DNA of 64,000 bases, taken from contig NW_025062476.1 of NCBI RefSeq assembly GCF_000002995.4, positions 9,670,501 to 9,734,500 of the forward strand, written 5' to 3'. This DNA comes from Brugia malayi. Taxonomy: Eukaryota; Nematoda; Chromadorea; Rhabditida; Onchocercidae. Shown here piece by piece: positions 12,479 to 30,890 of the stretch; positions within the stretch are counted from its first letter, which is position 1, and every line of letters begins with the position of its first letter. A program made the translations under genes and the position numbers. The notes below the pieces were generated by a model, which worked only from the letters and a program-made list of their open reading frames with translations, was not told the origin of the DNA and did not search any database.

Positions 12479-15400
12479 AAATTAAATAAAAAAGCGGTTG
12501 TAATTGCTTGTTCCATATCTACCCTGTTCTCACGTCAGCCATTTCTTTCTTTTCGCCTCTTTTTTCTCTAATTAATCATCTGTTTAGGTGTTCAAGTTCC
12601 CCAATTACTAGAATACGTTTGGTGTAGAACTGAAACATATTGATCAACCGCTTTTTAAATGACCTAAAATGTATTGTGTTTAGTTTTTATGAAGGTAGCT
12701 TAAGTAGAGAATGTAAAATTTGTCGTCGCAGTATTTTTTGAAATTTTAATTCTAATATTGAATTCTGAAGTATTAATAATGACGTATTTGAATGGAATGG
12801 AAGCCCATAAGTATGCATACTTCTTTTTGCCTGTATCATCTGTTTTTTAATCACTGTAGTTTTTGAACACATCAGCGGAACACTAAATGGTATAGTGGAC
12901 TTGACGAAATCTCATAGTCCGGATTAGATTCTTTTTCGGGTAAACTTGTGTTTTAGCCAGCTTTGTTTTGTATTTCTACACATGTTATTTTATCTGGAGA
13001 ACTTTTGGAAGAGAAACATCTGATTATGTTAGTAATATATTTAGTTCAGTCTAAGAAATATCACTTTCCTTCAAAGAGGAACGCATTTGCCTAAAGTCTT
13101 TCTTTTTGATTCATTTTCCTGCCAGTGGAAAATGGTTATGTGTATATATGTGTTGCCGTGGATTCGTACTTTTGTTTTCAATTTGTTTTTACCAAAATTT
13201 AGTTGCTCCTGCATTTCTTATAATTAAAATGGCATTTAGATGCATTTTTGAGTGTTTCGAAGTCTTCAAATTTCTAAAAGCGAAAAATGAAAATAATTTC
13301 GGTCTGCTTTTTAAAAATCCTCAGCTCAGGCAATCTGTTTAATATGGAAAACTCCCGAAGAAGATCAATATTTTTTGGAAGGTGATGGGCTGCTATGATG
13401 TTACTTCAGCTATGTTATTTAGATGTTCTACTGTAAATATCCCCTCCTATCTTTTCTTCAGTTTTTCATGTTTTCCAGAATGTTTTGTTGGCAAGGAATT
13501 TAATGAAAAATGAACATATTTGCGACATTGCTCACAATTTTTGGCTAACGAATTGTAGTGAACTTTTGTCTTGCTGACAATAGATTAATATATTGCTCAA
13601 CACTGTGTACTTTACTGGACGAGGCAGTAATAGAGAGGGCAGAATAAGAATGATGAGATGCCCCAAAATAAGGGATAAGAAACTTGGAATGCTCCGTGCT
13701 CGGTTACCTTTATGCAGAAACAACAGAAATCCCTCTCTTTTTCCACTTTAATGGTACAAGAACTTAGAGTGAATTAATAATATTTGTATATTTGATCAGC
13801 TAATAAGCTCTCTCTATTACTGACCTTAATTTTAGATCTTAAAAGGGCTATTTTTGCAAAAGGAATAAGTCTTGAAGGCTGCATTTAATATTTTTCTGCA
13901 AGGATATGGAAAGACCAACCTCATTTTTTGTTTAAATTTAAGTCATTGAGGAAATAGCTATTATTAAGAAATTAACTGCATTGGTAAGGTAAGGATATTT
14001 CTATGATAATCTGACAAATAAAAGCGAATTATTTTTGTTAAAAGCTTGAATAATATGACGTTGTGATAATTTCTAATCGTTTAATTATTAACTAGTCTTC
14101 ATGCTTTCCTTTTCTTTCATTTTATTATTCCCGTCTTCTCTAATTCTCTATTTTCATGATAACCATAAACAGAGAAAACGGAAACATGATCGGGTGATGA
14201 TTTAAATAATAGAAACAGAAATTGGTACTCGCCATTCGGACTTGCTTCACCGAAGGAAGTGTAAAAATGCTTAAATTTTGCAGTAATTCGGCAAAAGCAA
14301 TAGATAACTATGTAGCAGCTATTTCAGAGCTCTCTGAAATTAATTGATTTAATGTCGAAATAAAGTGATACATGAAAACACTAATTAGTATAAAATATAA
14401 TAGCTTGAGCTGATTGTAAGAATGTGGCAGTGCAGTGGGAATGGGAGTTGAAACAAATTTCAGTTAGGTAGTCGTTATTGCAAAAACTGAAAAAAGTAAT
14501 CAAAATTGATGAAATAATTTTGTTTTAAACTACTGTGACTTGTTGATAGTGAGCTAATCAAAATCTCGATTGAAGAGTAGAGTTGGTTTTGATTGAGAAA
14601 GCTTGTATTAAATTAAATTTTAGTTATCAGATATGCTTGATCGTTTTTGTTTTCTTTTTCTTTTTTACAAAAAGAAATAAATATTGAAGGCTGCTTTAAA
14701 TTTGTTTACCGATTCATGAAGCTGTCACCGTCAAGAGGTACGAGAAGTGAAGTGAAAGTCGGCCTTCCTAACGTTGCTAATTGAATGAACTGCTGAAATT
14801 CAAAATTTTCATGCGTTTTTCATAAGACTAAAAGTAGTGACAAAGATTTTTCAAGATTTGCATGTCTCATTTTTGGATTTTCTCTTTTTCGTCCTATTTA
14901 TTTATTTATTCCCGACAGAGCTATTATTGGATAAAGGGAATGTACAAGAGGCGTTAAAATTTTGGGACTAGAATGATCAGTCATACCACTCCCAACTTAG
15001 AAAGTTTCTGAAACTTGGAGATGTGAGAATTAAGGACATTTATAATGTATTGAGACAGAAGTCTTGGTTAGCTATTGGGAGATTTTGATAATTAATCAGA
15101 TGAAAATGTCTATGTGAAAGCGAAGAAAAAGTATTGATAAACTTGCGATTGTTCAAATTCTATCTTTTGGTCTTGTTTTCCTATCCTTGACCTTCGTTAA
15201 GTGCTGTTCTTTACTGAGCTAGGAAAATAAAATGGAATGAGAATTGATAGCGATAATATATGAGATGAGAAAATTTATTTAAAATTTCGTACATCAGCTG
15301 GCTGATCAGTGTAGACGTATTATGCATGAGCAGGATCGGAAACAACAGAAGACGGATTAAGAATCAATGCTGTGTCAGAAACTGAAATTCTTGAGATTAA

Positions 15401-17505
15401 TTTGCAACCATTCAGAAAATGGAAACAAACGAAAATTAACGAAAAAGTACACAAATTACTACACTGGCAATTATTACAATAGGATTTTTTTTTTTCTCTA
15501 CAATGTTTTATTTTCCTATGTTGTAGGAATCCGGAACAATGCGGCAGAATCCAGGAAGAATGAATCATGATTATTCGATGCCAGCATTCTTTGTTTCCTT
15601 AGAACAAGTAGTAACTGATCCTAAGATACTAAAATTAACTAACTTTCAATGATAAAATTTAACTAATAAAATAAAATAAGCTAATCGACATTGCGTACGT
15701 ATTTTCTACTGTGATCACTAATACTGTTTTGTGTAATAGTTTTAGTAATAATTTACAGAGAAAACAGCAACAGCCATTTGAAATATTTCTTCCTTTGTTG
15801 TAAAAAATTAATCATTTAAGTGGCAATCTATAGAATATATGTTTCAAACACATTTCATAGGAAAAATAAGAGACATTTTATAGAAAGAAATATTCACTGG
15901 AAAATACGACACAAGAGGACAGAAGTGTCAACTGAGCTTTATCTATATTATCACTTTTTACTTTTGTTATCTTTCTGTGAATTCATGTTACTTTTCTGAA
16001 ATAAATTTTTGATAGGAAAATGGATCGAAAGCCTATTTTGTATTTTTAGTAACAACTGAATTCTATAAGAAACATGAGATTACTAAACTCAATGATTCTT
16101 TACTACCGAATTCCTCTGGAAATAAATACCTTGGAGATAAACATAAAGCGCTTGGTAAATAATAGATTGTTTGGAATAACTTTCAATTTTAACATGTTTG
16201 TTGAAATGAAAATTTGCATTAAATTTTTTAACCAATTCTACGTGACCGCATATTCATAATTTCGAAAGAAGTCTTCCGTGACTGCATATACATGGAAAAA
16301 TGGAATATTGTTAAGCATGTATTTAAAATATTTATCTTCATACTATTTAACATATAACATGACAGTAATTGCTTTCTTCGGATTTGTTTTCTGAAATTTT
16401 CGTGACTTCGAGATTAGTTGTGTGATTGGGCAATTAGTAATTAGGCTAGTTACTGATTTTTACCGAGACTATAATAGAAAACGTAATTATTGGCAGTAAA
16501 CAAGTCACTTTCCAACATTCCATAAGGTATTCATAACTATTTGCTTATTTAGTATTGCATATTGTTCGTAACAAGGAGTAAATGGGACGATGAATCAACC
16601 CAGTAAGCGACAATTCTCTATGACACTCAAATGACTCAAATGAAGACGTTTATGTAAGTCTTGTAAACGTTTGTGGAAAATTAACGAATGTTGTGAAGAA
16701 ATTGATCCCACAATCATGAATGAAAGAATAGAATTTCACTTCCCAGTTTTTTGCGGAATCCATGATCAGGTTTTAGTAATGTTATAAGATTTACAGAAAG
16801 TCCCTGCGTATTTATGATGGAGGATTCAAGCATTACATAATAAACAAAGTACTAAATAAATAAGAGAGAGAATTTACTTTAGCACTTCTGACATTTTCTA
16901 GAAAGCATGGTAATAAACGTTGGGGCTTGAGAATGAAATGAAGAGTGAAAAATTAAGAAAACATGCACAATGTAGGAGATATTTACCTTTCTTTTGAGGA
17001 CTACACTGGATTACATGTGCAAAGTGCTCATATAAATAATCAACCCATGTCTGATAGTACGTAAAACTAGTATGGACACATTATAAAAATATTCAATCAA
17101 TAGAAAAAAACATTAAGCTATACATTTTAAATACGTCACAAAATTACGTAAGACACTTTAAAAATTACGTAAGACACTTTAGAAAATACCTAAGACACTT
17201 TAGAAAGAACTAATTAATTCCTAAGCATAATTGCTTGCAATTTCAATTTACAAGTTTTTAAAAATAATCATATACACATAAAATGAGTATGAATATACAT
17301 ATATTTAAGATTTAAAAAGCAAAATTTTCCTTGGAGAATAACTCATATTACGCAGAGAATGAAGACAGAAATTTTGTAACACCAATAGCAGTTATGGTAA
17401 CTGTAACCAAACATGACAGAATGTATAGAATAAATGATGCAAAGCAATACGTGCCAATAAGACAATGATAAATTGGTATTAATAAAACAATTCGTTACAT
17501 ATTAC
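12479..17505. other. Intergenic region, no gene supported
   Basis: Between the convergent 3' ends of the MADF gene and mcm-2. Only short AT-rich open frames without domains are present. A 21-bp tandem repeat lies at 17140-17204. Confidence 0.6.
17140..17204. repeat. Tandem repeat, three copies of a 21-22 bp unit
   Basis: The unit AAATTACGTAAGACACTTTA appears at 17140 and 17161, with a slightly diverged third copy at 17182 (ACCTAAGACACTTTAG). Confidence 0.85.
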
Positions 17506-23200
<5,695 letters not shown>

Positions 23201-23299
23201 GGTCACAAATCAATCGATAGAACAACTACCTTAATTTTCCGAGAATCTGAAATGCTACCAAAGACATATGCAACCCTTCCACGCGACCCCTAACCTATA

Positions 23300-23307
23300 T
23301 CACGTGA
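23300..23307. promoter_or_regulatory. E-box palindrome TCACGTGA upstream of mcm-2
   Basis: A perfect 8-bp TCACGTGA palindrome, the core of bHLH-Zip (Myc/Max, USF, HLH-30 type) sites, lies 100 bp before the mcm-2 start. The function is inferred. Confidence 0.4.
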
Positions 23308-23365
23308 CCACCACCTCCCTCACCGCATTTAATTTACAAAAGGAATAAAATTTAAAATTTGTAAA

Positions 23366-23373
23366 TTTCGCGC
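23366..23373. promoter_or_regulatory. E2F-type site upstream of mcm-2
   Basis: TTTCGCGC matches the E2F/DP consensus TTTSGCGC exactly and lies about 165 bp upstream of the mcm-2 ATG. MCM genes are classical E2F targets, so this fits G1/S control. The match is only 8 bp, but a CG-rich octamer is rare in DNA this AT-rich. Confidence 0.5.
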
Positions 23374-24570
23374 ATTCCATTCAGAACTCACTGGACTATT
23401 GGAGCTATCTTGTGGAAGACTAATTGAATAAAGCGCATTTGTCGTCAAGAATAGCGGTGATGACTTTGAATGTGTAGTTGCAGCAATTGATATTTTGCGC
23501 TTGATGTGGAAATGCCTTCACCTTTCCAAATATTACTTACAAATTTTTTGTTTAAATAAAAGTAACGGAGGGTTAAATGTGACGAAATGGAAGCATTTTC
23601 AACAAATTACAGTATACGGACAATAAGGGATTGTGTTAAAACTTCATTCATTATTAGAATTGTTTGTCTATCTAGTATTTTCACTCTCTCTCTCCCAACT
23701 GTAAATGCATGCAGTGTTTGATAAGTTTCTTGGAAGAGTGTCATGATGTCACCAACCGCGCAGGATGTCTCATTCAGGTCCTTCTTCAAGCTGTTAAAAA
23801 CATAGCCATCCCGACAAATGACCAACAAGGAAGATGGTTTGACCTCTGTGAAGTAGGCAAACTTCTAAACTCCTTCCATCAATTGTGTCCTCAATTCTGT
23901 TTCCGTTCTGTTCTTCCAGAATATCTTCCGCAGTGGCTTCAATTTGCCACTTTTACTGCATTGTATCTACCATTAATACTAGTTTGTCTCTGCGTTTGGG
24001 TGTATGTATAGAGCAGTACTGAGATGCATGCTATAGTTGCATGCAGTACGCATGTGTTAGGTGTTGTAAATGCATGCAGCATGCACGTATGTAATCTATA
24101 TTGGGTGAAATCAGAGTCAGAAGGCAGCAGCATGATGAGATGTGATGAAATGCATAATAATACAGAGAGTGGTTACGTGATGCAATAATGACTAATTTTA
24201 TTTCAAAATGGTTAGTTGTTGTGCGAGTGAGATTTGATTTGACGGTCCTAGCAGATATCGTTGTACGTCGTTGTTGTTGTTAGTGATCCATGATCCATCC
24301 ATTAATTAATTCAGGTGTGCGTGAACTGTACATTTTCAATTAAAGAAGGGAAGAGTTTAGATGAGGAAAGAAATGCCTTCCTGAGAGATTAAAAGGACGT
24401 TGAAGGAGATTGTGAGGTCAAAGCTTACTTCCCAATTAGAGTTAAACATTTTAGAAATCATGAAATTTCGTAACTAGTTACAATTATTCAGAATCATGAA
24501 AGTTCGTCACTAATTGCAATTCCGCTGCTAATTTAATTGCAAAAGCTTCCCTTCTAAATATGATAGCATT

Positions 24571-25672
24571 TCATTTCTTTTCTTCCTTCTTTTCATCCTC
24601 CTTTTTTTCCTCCTTCTTTTCATCTTCTTTCTTTTCTTCTTTCTTGTCCTCTTTCTGTAATACACCAGTCTTCTAGATTTGAAAATTTAAATAATTTAAG
24701 ATTCTGCTACTCTTCTGCTCAGTTTAATTAGAGAAGTATAGTAATTAATTGAGTGAAAAAGAACTGAATTTCGGAAAGGATGAAAAAAGAAGCTAAGCTT
24801 CGATTAAGTTCCCAAATTAAAATCAAGCTTTTGTAACAAAGCTAACCTTCTCCTCTTCTTTCTCATCTCTCTTTTCTTCCTTCTTCTCCTCCTTTCTCTC
24901 CTCTTCCTTCTTCTCCTCAGCTTCCTTTTTCTCTTCGCCCTCTTTTTTCTCCTCTTCCTTTTTCTCAGCCTCTTCCTTCTTTTCATCGCCTTCTTCCTTT
25001 TTGAAATCAACATAGAGTCTAAAATGTGGTCCCAATCATTTCTTGTCAAACAATTAACATCTTTGCTATCATTGTTATAACTGTCTTATTATCATAAGGC
25101 CTAGGCTCACTTTACCTCTTTGTCCCATTTGGATCTCCCTTGTGATCTGACCAGCACGCTCTTGGTGCCTTGTTCTCGTCAGTCGCCTTTATATAGTACA
25201 CTGCAAAGTAGTGTTTCCCACTGTCGGGTACTGTTTTTCCCGCATTGAAAGTTAACTAGAAAGTTATCTTTGTAATTTTCCCTTTATAAATGTGAACCAT
25301 CAAGTTTTGCTTAAAGTTCGAAAAAATTTCCAGAAACTTAGCTGGCGAAAGAATTTCACTATCTAAGGTATCTGTGCCAACCTTGACGACAGTCTCTTCA
25401 CCAGGCTTCAGCGCAAAGACTGGAGGACGGATACGGAACATTTCGTTTGAGGTGCATTTCACTTTGCACGCCTGCCGATCCTGAAAGTCGCTTGGAATGA
25501 TACTGGAAAGAACTTTAAAAGAGGAAGAAAAATGAAATGAAGGAATGAAGATTGCACGGACCGAAGTAGGATTCGTAATTTTTAGTGTTGTCGGACAGGG
25601 TTCTTCTCCAAGCTTCTTCCCAACGTAGGTAATTCGTTCGCTTGGGTCAAGCTTCAGTGCAAAATCGCCCAT
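24571..25672 (-). CDS. MSP-domain protein with a Lys/Glu-rich C-terminal tail
   Basis: Five exons join in frame: 25562-25672, 25382-25480, 25116-25255, 24847-25018 and 24571-24654, giving 201 aa. Residues 1-122 make one MSP domain, an Ig-like seven-strand fold: MGDFALKLDPSERITYVG, TTLKITNPTSDRQACKVKCT, NEMFRIRPPVFALKPGEE, LTFNAGKTVPDSGKHYFAVY, ending RLYVDF. The last 80 residues are almost only K and E with a few D, A and R. Major sperm protein relatives drive nematode sperm motility by assembling fibres. MSP-domain proteins such as the MSP fibre proteins (MFP) modulate this, and one of those is the likeliest class. Sperm expression is inferred from family. The first donor (TCG/GTCCGT) is unusual, but continuity with the MSP fold supports it. 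The charged tail is longer than anything in MSP itself. Confidence 0.85.
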
Positions 25673-27671
25673 TTTTTAATCGTTGTCAAGTTCCTGGACC
25701 GTTTGTTTCGCCTTATCACCCTACTTAGCAATCAATCGGATCACCCGCTTCGTATGAAAACAAAGCTGAACAATAATAATTTGGGATGCCGCATACTATT
25801 TTATTTAAATCAACCATTTGACTTTTCTTCAAATTTTTTACTAATTTTAATTTGCTTAAATGTGTATTCAACTAAGTGAAAGTACATTCCATTCGATTTC
25901 GTGGAGACCGTTAGAATTATTATATGTTTGTACTTTTTTTATGTAAAAAAAATTCGTTTCCACTTACAGAGAAAAGTATTTTAAATTGTTTCGGAGCATT
26001 GAAAATGTTTCTTTGTTTTTACATTACCAAATGCTGTAGTCATCATGTGTGGGTAGAATTGATCGTGAAATTTATTGCATGGTTTTGTGTTTCAAAGCAG
26101 TTTTACAGTAATAGTATCATGTTCTCTTTTTTTCATAAATGGATATTTCAAAACACTTGCATGATCCTATCTGGATTGTCCTACCGAAAAACTTCAGACC
26201 AGATGATTCTTGAATGGGAAGTGTTGATGAAATTGTTCGTTACCAACATTGTTAATAAGAAATCAATCCCCATATATTATATTTATGCAAAACGCCGATT
26301 TGTAATCCAGCGTCTTGTGACATATTTATAGAGCGAGCACTCACCTCTTTGTTTAACCTTTCCTTTGAACTTTAACATGTACTTTGTTTCTGGTAAAACT
26401 AGTGCCCAGTATTTTGCCAGAAAGTTTCCACTATCCATTTGGATTCTAAGGATCGTCGCTATAGCATTATCAAGGATGGGTTTCTATAAAACGTTTCGTT
26501 TAATATTTCTGAAGTAAAAATGGATCGGGCGGGAGTTTTCGTCTTCTAACATATCGTTTTCAAGATGCTTGTGTTTGAAAAAATTTTGAAAAGAATTTAA
26601 ACGCTATTAAATGTTGATGCTGAGTAGCTGAATAATCGTTTCATCAATTGTAACACTGCATCTTGTAGAACTGATTTCAACAAGCTACTAAATTTACCAG
26701 GTCAGAATATTGCAATCAATTTTGTCCTTAAATTAATTGTAAAAAGATAATTTCTGCTTTGTCAAAAAAAATTTGGCTGGTATCCTCAATGATTTGCGGA
26801 AACATTCGCAAAAGGTATTTTCCTAATTTTAGTAAATGCTCAGCATATGATGCAATTTGATATTAGTCATCAAAACATTCGGTTAAAATGCTGGCTAGTT
26901 AACAAGCCGAATATTGACAGATGATAAATTCGTTGATTGAAGAAACAGAATTTGGAAAAATAAAAATATTACTCAAAAATTTTCCTGAAAACACAGTGGC
27001 ATGAAAAAAAAAAATGCTTTAGATTTAGAGAAAGATTCAGAGATTTAGGGATATGGTTTTTATGATAGTACTTGAAAATTTTGCCAGGAGGATATTTAAA
27101 TTCTATTTGTAGATATTTGTGCTCTGCGCATGTGTTCACAATGCAAACGGATCTATTCATGTCTGTTACATTTTTTAGAGTGAATTACTTCGATTTCCTC
27201 TTCCTTATATTTTTAGATGGAAGATTCTCAGGTGACATTAAATTGATAAAATATTCGATAAGTATTACAGGAAATAGAAATTTCTAACTGCGATTATTGG
27301 TTTGAAAATGAAAAGATATTTAGAAGCATTTCAAAATGGTTATCTCATTGTAATATATAGTTGGTACACTTATAACACTGTCTCCTTCAAATTTTGCAGT
27401 GACGCAGTGACCTTTTTTTTTACATTGTTGGCAATTCTGATCATCATATTCGTTGACCTTTGAGATGCTCCTTGCATTAAACTACATCATCTTATCCAAC
27501 TTTCCATTCCTATTCCTTCGACTTCCTTCTCTTGAAATACTTGATCACCATATCTGTTCATAACTGAACCAGAAAGAATAAACAATTTCAGTGAAGTCTC
27601 CTTCGATTTCCTCTTCCTCATTCACTTCAATTATCCATCTTCTGCTCAGCAACTCCATTCTTCGTTCAACA
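25673..27671. other. Intergenic region, no gene supported
   Basis: One 135-codon open frame (25924-26331, plus strand) is rich in F, I, K and S. It has no domain I recognise and no splice context, so it is probably chance in AT-rich DNA. Confidence 0.5.
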
Positions 27672-28291
27672 ATGTTCACTACTTCCATACAAATCATCAC
27701 TGTGATTACAATTTTAACTTTCCCAGCCATTTCCGGGAATGCACTTTCACGAGGTATTCACTTTACTAATGCACTAGAATTAAATAACTTATACCTATTC
27801 AATTTGTATGACATTTTATTGCTATTTGTAAGAGTATCAGCGGAGATAAAGAAGGCTTTGGAAAACACAAAACCTAGAATAGTTCTTGTCATTATACCTC
27901 GTTGTCATCTTTGAATTTCATTAGAATAGTGAAAACATTGTCTAATGTGGCTTACATTGACTTTCGGATCGAAAATTTCATAGAAAATTCCAAATTGGAA
28001 GATTTCATGTTAAAAATTTATAAATTAAAAAATTTCATGATTTTTTTATTGATGATACTGATCTTTGAACATGAAGTAAACATTTCAAAGTTACTGTTTT
28101 TTGTAGACCACTTCGAATATGTTATGAACGGAATATAGTGAAAAATCAGATCAAGAAGAGTTTCAGGATCGAAGGTAAAAGAACCGAAAGAGCCAGGATT
28201 TTGTTTAGGTGCATTTAATTTCTGTGCTGAAGGCTACACATGCAAAAAAATAAAGTGTGTTGAAGAAGAAGGCCAAAAAATTAAAGGTTGA
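27672..28291 (+). CDS. Small secreted cysteine-repeat protein, single repeat (tentative)
   Basis: Exon 1 (27672-27753) encodes a signal peptide, MFTTSIQIITVITILTFPAI, ending with a phase-1 donor. A short exon from 27841 (EIKKALENTKPR) follows in frame; its 3' boundary is unclear (27881 or slightly later). The last exon (about 28167-28291) encodes KEPKEPGFCLGAFNFCAEGY, then TCKKIKC and an acidic end. The cysteines are spaced C-x6-C-x5-C-x4-C. This closely resembles the repeats of the gene at 29884-30890 (C-x4-C-x5-C-x4-C), and that gene also has a signal-peptide exon ending in a phase-1 intron. I therefore take the two as neighbouring relatives. I do not recognise a named family, and no function can be given beyond likely secretion and disulphide bonding. 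Confidence 0.45.
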
Positions 28292-29883
28292 TTTTTTAAC
28301 AGATCGCTATTTGTTTTTTAAAATAAGGCGAAAAATTTGTATACATTAATTGTCTCATATTAAATAGATCGCTAACACTGCCGTACAATCCTAAATGTCC
28401 AATATATGGTTTTGAAAGAAAGACATCACCGGGTTTTAATGAAATTTTGAATATATTCGATGATAGTATTGCATTGAACTGATTCTTCTCTGTTTTAATT
28501 ATAAACACATTTTATTTAAATTGATACAAAATCACAGAATCTTATAAGTTCTAACATTAAATTTTTTGCTTTTATCGTCTAGCAAAAGAAATTCAATACT
28601 GCACCAATTCGTGAAATAGTTAGATATGAATTCTTCTAAGTAATAAGTTAACCTTTCTCGAGGTTTCTTTATTCTTATTTCTTCAGGTAAAAGCATTGGT
28701 CCATGTCTCCGAGGCTTATGTCCAAGCAATTCCATATGTTACCCCAGGAATAATAGATGCTACTTGACAGAATAATCCAACATTTTATAATCTTTGGATG
28801 GTAAATGTTATTCTTCAGTTCTTTGTTCGCAACAAAAATCTCAGTCCTCAACACTCCGACTACTTCTTTTTGTTGCATTTTTTCATATTTTATTGAGTTT
28901 CATTCAAATTAAGACTGCGAACAGAATTGTTTGTTTACATACTGCAATGTTGTTTCACAATTTTAATGTACATATTTATTCGAATAACAGTCGAAAAAGA
29001 GTTTTCATATTGCATCTTTCGTCCAATATTGTTTTTGTATTGGTGGAATTCATTTCTTTCTCGACTATCCTTTGGATCTGACTGATATTTACTTCAAGTT
29101 ATACATTGCAATAAGTTAAAACTTACTAAATCTAAAACTTAAAATATTGAATGTCGCTTATTTTTTCCTCACCAAGCAATGATTCTAGAGACCATGCATT
29201 TTTTTTTCTTGAAATTTAAAAAAAGAAAAATGGTTGATTTCGTAATTTTCTTCTTGTAACTTTTATATGATGTATTTGTATTTCTTCTTGTGAGAAAGAA
29301 ATAAGCGAAATTCAACTATACGTAGCCATCAAATAAAAACTTCCATATAAATTTCTGTCAGATATATTTCAAAAGAACAAATCCAAAATATATGGTTTAT
29401 CAGCCATTATGAGAATGAATTAATTGTTATAACCTACTACACCTTCTTGTGGAAGAAAATAGAAACCAGTATATTCTGATTTAAATTTGCATTTGTAAAA
29501 TTAAGCAGTACTATAAAGAGATTTTGTAGCGATGCTCTTTGATTTGATCGTGTCAACTTTTCTCTGTCTCTTTTGTGCTTCGTGAAGAAAAATTCTTATT
29601 TATTTAGCAATTAACGCTTTCCAATTACAAATTAAATCGGTTAGTTAATAAGAGCAGCAATTTGCTCCTCTTTGCATCTTCATTTTGCGAGCATTTCAAT
29701 TATCAAAGCAAACAAGAAGAAGCATCTTACTCGCCAACACTATATCAAACAAATTGCATCATTATCATCCATACCCTTCAATCCTCTCATTTTGTCTATT
29801 CTCTCAATCTTTTTAAATATCAACATTAGCAACAAAAAAACGGTATAAAACCCATTTCTCAGCTCCCTTCATTACACAATTCT
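28292..29883. other. Region between the two cysteine-repeat genes
   Basis: Two minus-strand open frames (28532-28735, with GHKPRRHGPMLLPEEIRIKK; and 28675-28878) look somewhat protein-like. They are in different frames with no convincing splice junction, and I recognise neither. Confidence 0.35.
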
Positions 29884-30890
29884 ATGTTCAGTTCAATTCC
29901 AAGAAACTATTTACAACACTCTCTGATGTCAACTACCAGAATAATCTTTATAATAATTTCGATAGTTTTTGTTACTTCAGCACTTCCAACAGGTATTCCA
30001 TCTTCAAAATTACCATTAAAGCACTGGACTGTATTACTCTTAGAATAAAACAATCATATGCACATTTGATTCTAATAAACTTGTAGGACGTTAATATCAC
30101 ATGACAAATTTTTGAAGTACTTTTCCTCAAGCAGATAATCTATAAGCCCCAATCATTAAAATTACAAGGAATGTTTTTTGAAAAAATAGAAATTCTGAGA
30201 ATAGTACTACTGATAAACATCGATATGATAAATTATTAAAGTAAAAATTCATACTTGCTATGGCTTCCTATCAAATTTGTTAATCCTTAATTCCCACATT
30301 GTTTTCCATTTCTAGCCAAAATTTTGTACTAACCAGAAACATTAGTTTATTTATGAATGGATATACGTTCCAATAACAGAAATTATTGTATTATTACAGA
30401 TACGAAACGAGAAAAGCTGGAGAAAATAGGGCCGTGTGTGAACAATCTCTGCCCTGTTGAGTATAAATGCATAAGTAACGAGTGCATCAAGAACCAAACT
30501 CCCTCTGAGAATCTTACAAAAGGTTGAGAATTTTCCCTTATAATTAATCAACGAGCATAGACAAAAGACTCAACCATTTCGCAGATAAGTTTATCATCTC
30601 GCAATAAATAGAATTTCTTCGATTTGTGGGTAAAGACTATTACAAAATATCTTTCAATATGAAAGAAGTCAGAACGAATAAGCCAGTAGAAAGTAATCAC
30701 AAATCATTGCAGAAAGGGAAGATTCACTGCATGAAGTGTTGGTTTATTTTTTAATCAGCACTAATAGTCGAAATTTCGGTGCAATTTTTTAGGAAGAAAT
30801 GTCGGCCCGTGCATCAACGGCCTGTGTCCGGAAGAGCACACTTGCTACAATGATCTTTGTTATAATACTAACATGTCAGTTAATGTGTAG
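29884..30890 (+). CDS. Small secreted protein with two four-cysteine repeats
   Basis: Three exons join in frame: 29884-29992, 30400-30522 and 30793-30890, giving 109 aa. All introns are phase 1. Exon 1 gives a signal peptide (core RIIFIIISIVFVTSALPT); a second in-frame ATG at 29926 would shorten its N terminus. Exon 2 carries GPCVNNLCPVEYKCISNEC and exon 3 carries GPCINGLCPEEHTCYNDLC. Each exon is thus one copy of GPC-x-N-x-LCP-x-E-x2-C-x4-C, with cysteines spaced C-x4-C-x5-C-x4-C. One repeat per phase-1 exon is the classic arrangement for exon-duplicated extracellular modules. Two disulphides per repeat are likely. The related single-repeat gene lies 1.6 kb upstream. The pattern resembles short cysteine modules of nematode secreted proteins, but I cannot name a family, so no function is assigned. 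Confidence 0.65.

Larger units (their letters stand above)
23201..24570. other. Region between mcm-2 and the MSP-type gene; mcm-2 promoter plus a GC-richer island
   Basis: The first 200 bases hold likely mcm-2 promoter elements. The stretch 23690-23960 is GC-richer and open on both strands over 60-100 codons, with internal frame changes. It may be a decayed gene copy, but I recognise no domain. A cluster of GCATGC palindromes lies at 23704-24090. Confidence 0.5.

Noticed and set aside
12879..12960. GGTATAGTGG-like stretch resembling a tRNA D-arm
   Set aside because: No matching B-box or acceptor stem at the expected distance.
25924..26331. 135-codon plus-strand open frame
   Set aside because: Composition (F, I, K, S rich) is what AT-rich noncoding DNA gives; no domain, no signal peptide, no splice context.
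28296..28878. Three minus-strand open frames that look partly protein-like
   Set aside because: They lie in different frames and no pair of donor and acceptor joins them; no family recognised. Kept only as a note on the intergenic stretch.
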